Source: CAYHBO01 sp964354855 (GTDB taxonomy: Bacteria; Babelota; Babeliae; Babelales; RVW-14). From it: 64,000 bases of DNA. Numbering within the stretch: position 1 is the stretch's first letter; every line of letters begins with the position of its first letter. A program made the translations under genes and the position numbers. Shown here one piece after another: positions 62,613 through 64,000 of this stretch. A model generated the notes under the pieces. The model made no database searches. It saw only the letters and a program-made list of their open reading frames with translations, and was not told the DNA's origin. The stretch is taken from NCBI GenBank assembly GCA_964354855.1, contig CAYHBO010000002.1, forward strand, positions 1-64,000, in the 5' to 3' direction.

Positions 62613-63314
62613 TTACACCAACAATTTCTTTTGCCAGCTGTTTTGTGTGAATGGCATTGCTTCATTAAATCTTTCAAGAGCATCGTTTACTTTATCGATA
62701 GTATCTTCTGATGGTGCTTTTCTATGCCAGTCGCCAATCTTAAACGTAATTTTTACCGCAAGCTTAATGCCTTTGTAGTTAAGATAGCCACCAGTTTGAG
62801 TGAGTTTTTCAACTGCAGTTCTTGGGGAAATAATAATATCTTTACCCATGACCGCACCATTGGGGAGCATGACTCCTTTTCCTGGAATGACAAAAAAGCC
62901 ATCTTTGGCGCGTGCCAGTTCATAGAACTTACCTTGTATGGTGGGATTTTGTTCGAGGTATGGTCCATTCCAGTTCTTTGGATGAGCAAGATCAACGCCG
63001 CCAACCATGGACCCAGTAAAACTTTTGATGGTCAAAAAATCAATTGATGCTGAAGTGTCTTGAAGGCTTAAAATGTCGCAGGTCGTGTCGATTTTATGTA
63101 GTATTTTTTCTAGATGAAGCATGTCATTTTGCATAACCGAAGTAATAAAGTATGGCTTGGTGTAATACATTTTAAAAAAAACAAATAAGACAAGGATTGA
63201 TAAGAGCGATGCACTAAAGATGCTAAAGTATCTGCGTACATATCGGTACCCTGGTCCGATTGCTTTATCAACCCGTTGATCAAGCGTATTCATTAAATCA
63301 TCAAGTTTTTTCAT
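62613..63314 (-). CDS. Single-pass membrane protein, unknown
   Basis: A 233-residue protein with a cytoplasmic start, one membrane helix (IFSASLLSILVLFVFFKMYY, residues about 32-51) and an extracytoplasmic domain of about 180 residues. A stretch NWNGPYLEQNPTIQGKFYEL with later GVMLPNGAVMGKDI loosely recalls pilin-like or secretion pseudopilin ends, but the helix is not at the N-terminus, so I do not assign it. AAAGGAG precedes the start. It follows acs by 13 nt on the same strand and converges on pcrA with one base between the stops. Confidence 0.6.
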   Translation of the reverse strand: MKKLDDLMNTLDQRVDKAIGPGYRYVRRYFSIFSASLLSILVLFVFFKMYYTKPYFITSVMQNDMLHLEKILHKIDTTCDILSLQDTSASIDFLTIKSFTGSMVGGVDLAHPKNWNGPYLEQNPTIQGKFYELARAKDGFFVIPGKGVMLPNGAVMGKDIIISPRTAVEKLTQTGGYLNYKGIKLAVKITFKIGDWHRKAPSEDTIDKVNDALERFNEAMPFTQNSWQKKLLV

Positions 63315-63327
63315 CGTTCATTCTCCT

Positions 63328-64000
63328 TTAATGGGTGTTATCTTTTTTTATAACTTCTTTAATTTCATCGAGGGCCGTTTCATCTTCCAGTGTGCTGGTA
63401 TCGCCAGGAGCTTTTCCCTCAAGCATTGTTTTGAGGAGTCTACGCATAATTTTTCCGGAACGGGTTTTTGGGAGCTTGCTAACAAAATAAATTTCTTTAG
63501 GTGCGACGAATCTGCCAATGCTTAAGTAAATCTTGTTTCTGATTAATCTTTTTAATAATTCATTGGTTTCAATGCCTGGTTTAACAATCGCAAAAATAAT
63601 AATTGCTTCTCCCTTAAGTTCATCGTTAATGCCGATTGCGGCAGCTTCTGCAAATTCGTTAAGTTCAAGAACGGCGCTCTCAATTTCGATAGTTCCTATG
63701 CGGTGTCCTGCGATATTTACGACTTCGTCAGCGCGGCCTAAAAGCCAATAATAACCATCGGTATCTTTGATGGCATAATCTCCGGTGTAGTACATGCCTT
63801 TAAATTTTGACCAGTAGGTTTCTTTAAAGCGTTCTTGATCATTGAGAATGCCGATAGCCATGCCTGGCCAAGGTTTGCGGATAACTAAAAAGCCTTTGGT
63901 GCCTGCTGCAACTTCAGTGCCATCTTCATCGACGACGGCTGCATCGATACTTGGGAGTGGCCGTGTTGCTGATCCAGGCTTAAGAGGAACAAGATCGAGT
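63328..64000 (-). CDS. acs: Acetyl-CoA synthetase, C-terminal part (runs off the window)
   Basis: Activates acetate to acetyl-CoA via acetyl-AMP. The frame is open from the window edge to the stop at 63328 (223 codons), reading LDLVPLKPGSATRPLPSIDA, then PWPGMAIGILNDQERFKETYW, YYTGDYAIKDTDGYYWLLGR, ADEVVNIAGHRIGTIEIESA (the A8 hinge motif) and KTRSGKIMRRLLK, the A10 motif whose Lys is the acetylation-controlled catalytic residue in Acs. Gaps and order match the C-terminal third of acs. Propionyl-CoA synthetase is a less likely alternative. Confidence 0.88.
   Translation of the reverse strand, partial: LDLVPLKPGSATRPLPSIDAAVVDEDGTEVAAGTKGFLVIRKPWPGMAIGILNDQERFKETYWSKFKGMYYTGDYAIKDTDGYYWLLGRADEVVNIAGHRIGTIEIESAVLELNEFAEAAAIGINDELKGEAIIIFAIVKPGIETNELLKRLIRNKIYLSIGRFVAPKEIYFVSKLPKTRSGKIMRRLLKTMLEGKAPGDTSTLEDETALDEIKEVIKKDNTH

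Noticed and set aside
1..64000. CRISPR arrays, insertion sequences, integrases or prophage genes
   Set aside because: No regularly spaced direct repeats, transposase or integrase motifs, or phage structural genes were seen; the only repeats are the palindromic families described.

Overview
The window reads as a chromosomal segment of a reduced, host-associated Gram-negative-type bacterium. The best fit is the Candidatus Dependentiae (TM6)/Babeliales group, but this is inference from gene style, since no rRNA is present. In favour: AT-rich, tightly packed genes with 1-11 nt overlaps; many lineage-specific secreted proteins; eukaryote-like modules (ankyrin repeats, leucine-rich repeats, a RING-like zinc finger); and a cell-envelope toolkit (MurE with the DNPR motif expected for meso-diaminopimelate, Lgt, a TonB-like protein, SecA). 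A run of exactly 100 N (43282-43381) marks a scaffold gap, so this is a draft assembly.

Layout. 1-2.9 kb: start of a secreted protein, a NIF3-like protein and a pair of secreted LRR proteins. 2.9-11.3 kb: housekeeping (gpmI, rsmE, leuS, prfB, tilS) plus a stand-alone 71-aa basic protein between two terminators. 11.4-14.9 kb: TonB-like protein, a UDP-galactopyranose-mutase-like flavoprotein and a sugar-nucleotide epimerase with an apparently cut C-terminus. 15-19.2 kb: tRNA-Leu(CAG), a secreted beta-rich protein, dnaJ, and a MutS-type ATPase with an export/anchor sequence. 19.2-20.6 kb: a palindromic repeat pair and two paralogous membrane proteins, one carrying a RING-like finger. 21-29.6 kb: truA-cdsA-GT-C glycosyltransferase, secreted proteins, secA and a NurA-like nuclease. 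29.6-36.8 kb (minus strand): aldo/keto reductase, coiled-coil protein, flavin-binding protein, hemW, a small Bat-like pair (DUF58 plus membrane partner) and serS. 37.5-42.4 kb: murE, tandem secreted HAD phosphatases and a membrane glycosyltransferase. 43.5-49.9 kb: lgt-dnaG-rpoD coupled by ATGA overlaps, then a GT4 glycosyltransferase. 49.8-56 kb: a protease-less FtsH-like AAA protein and two large secreted ankyrin proteins. 56.2-59.9 kb: FkbM methyltransferase and two GT-C paralogues. 60.1-64 kb: a PcrA/UvrD helicase, a membrane protein and the 3' end of acetyl-CoA synthetase.

The most unusual signal is a set of palindromic repeats that sit in frame inside essential genes (gpmI, rsmE, tilS, pcrA, a GT-C gene) and also between genes. 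They encode recurring peptide tags, much as Rickettsia palindromic elements do. Other points worth attention are a leucyl-tRNA synthetase whose editing-site TTRPDT peptide is replaced, an exported MutS-like ATPase, a RING finger with one ligand missing beside a RING-less paralogue, a sigma-70 with a roughly 200-residue histone-H1-like tail, and an ankyrin protein built by internal duplication.
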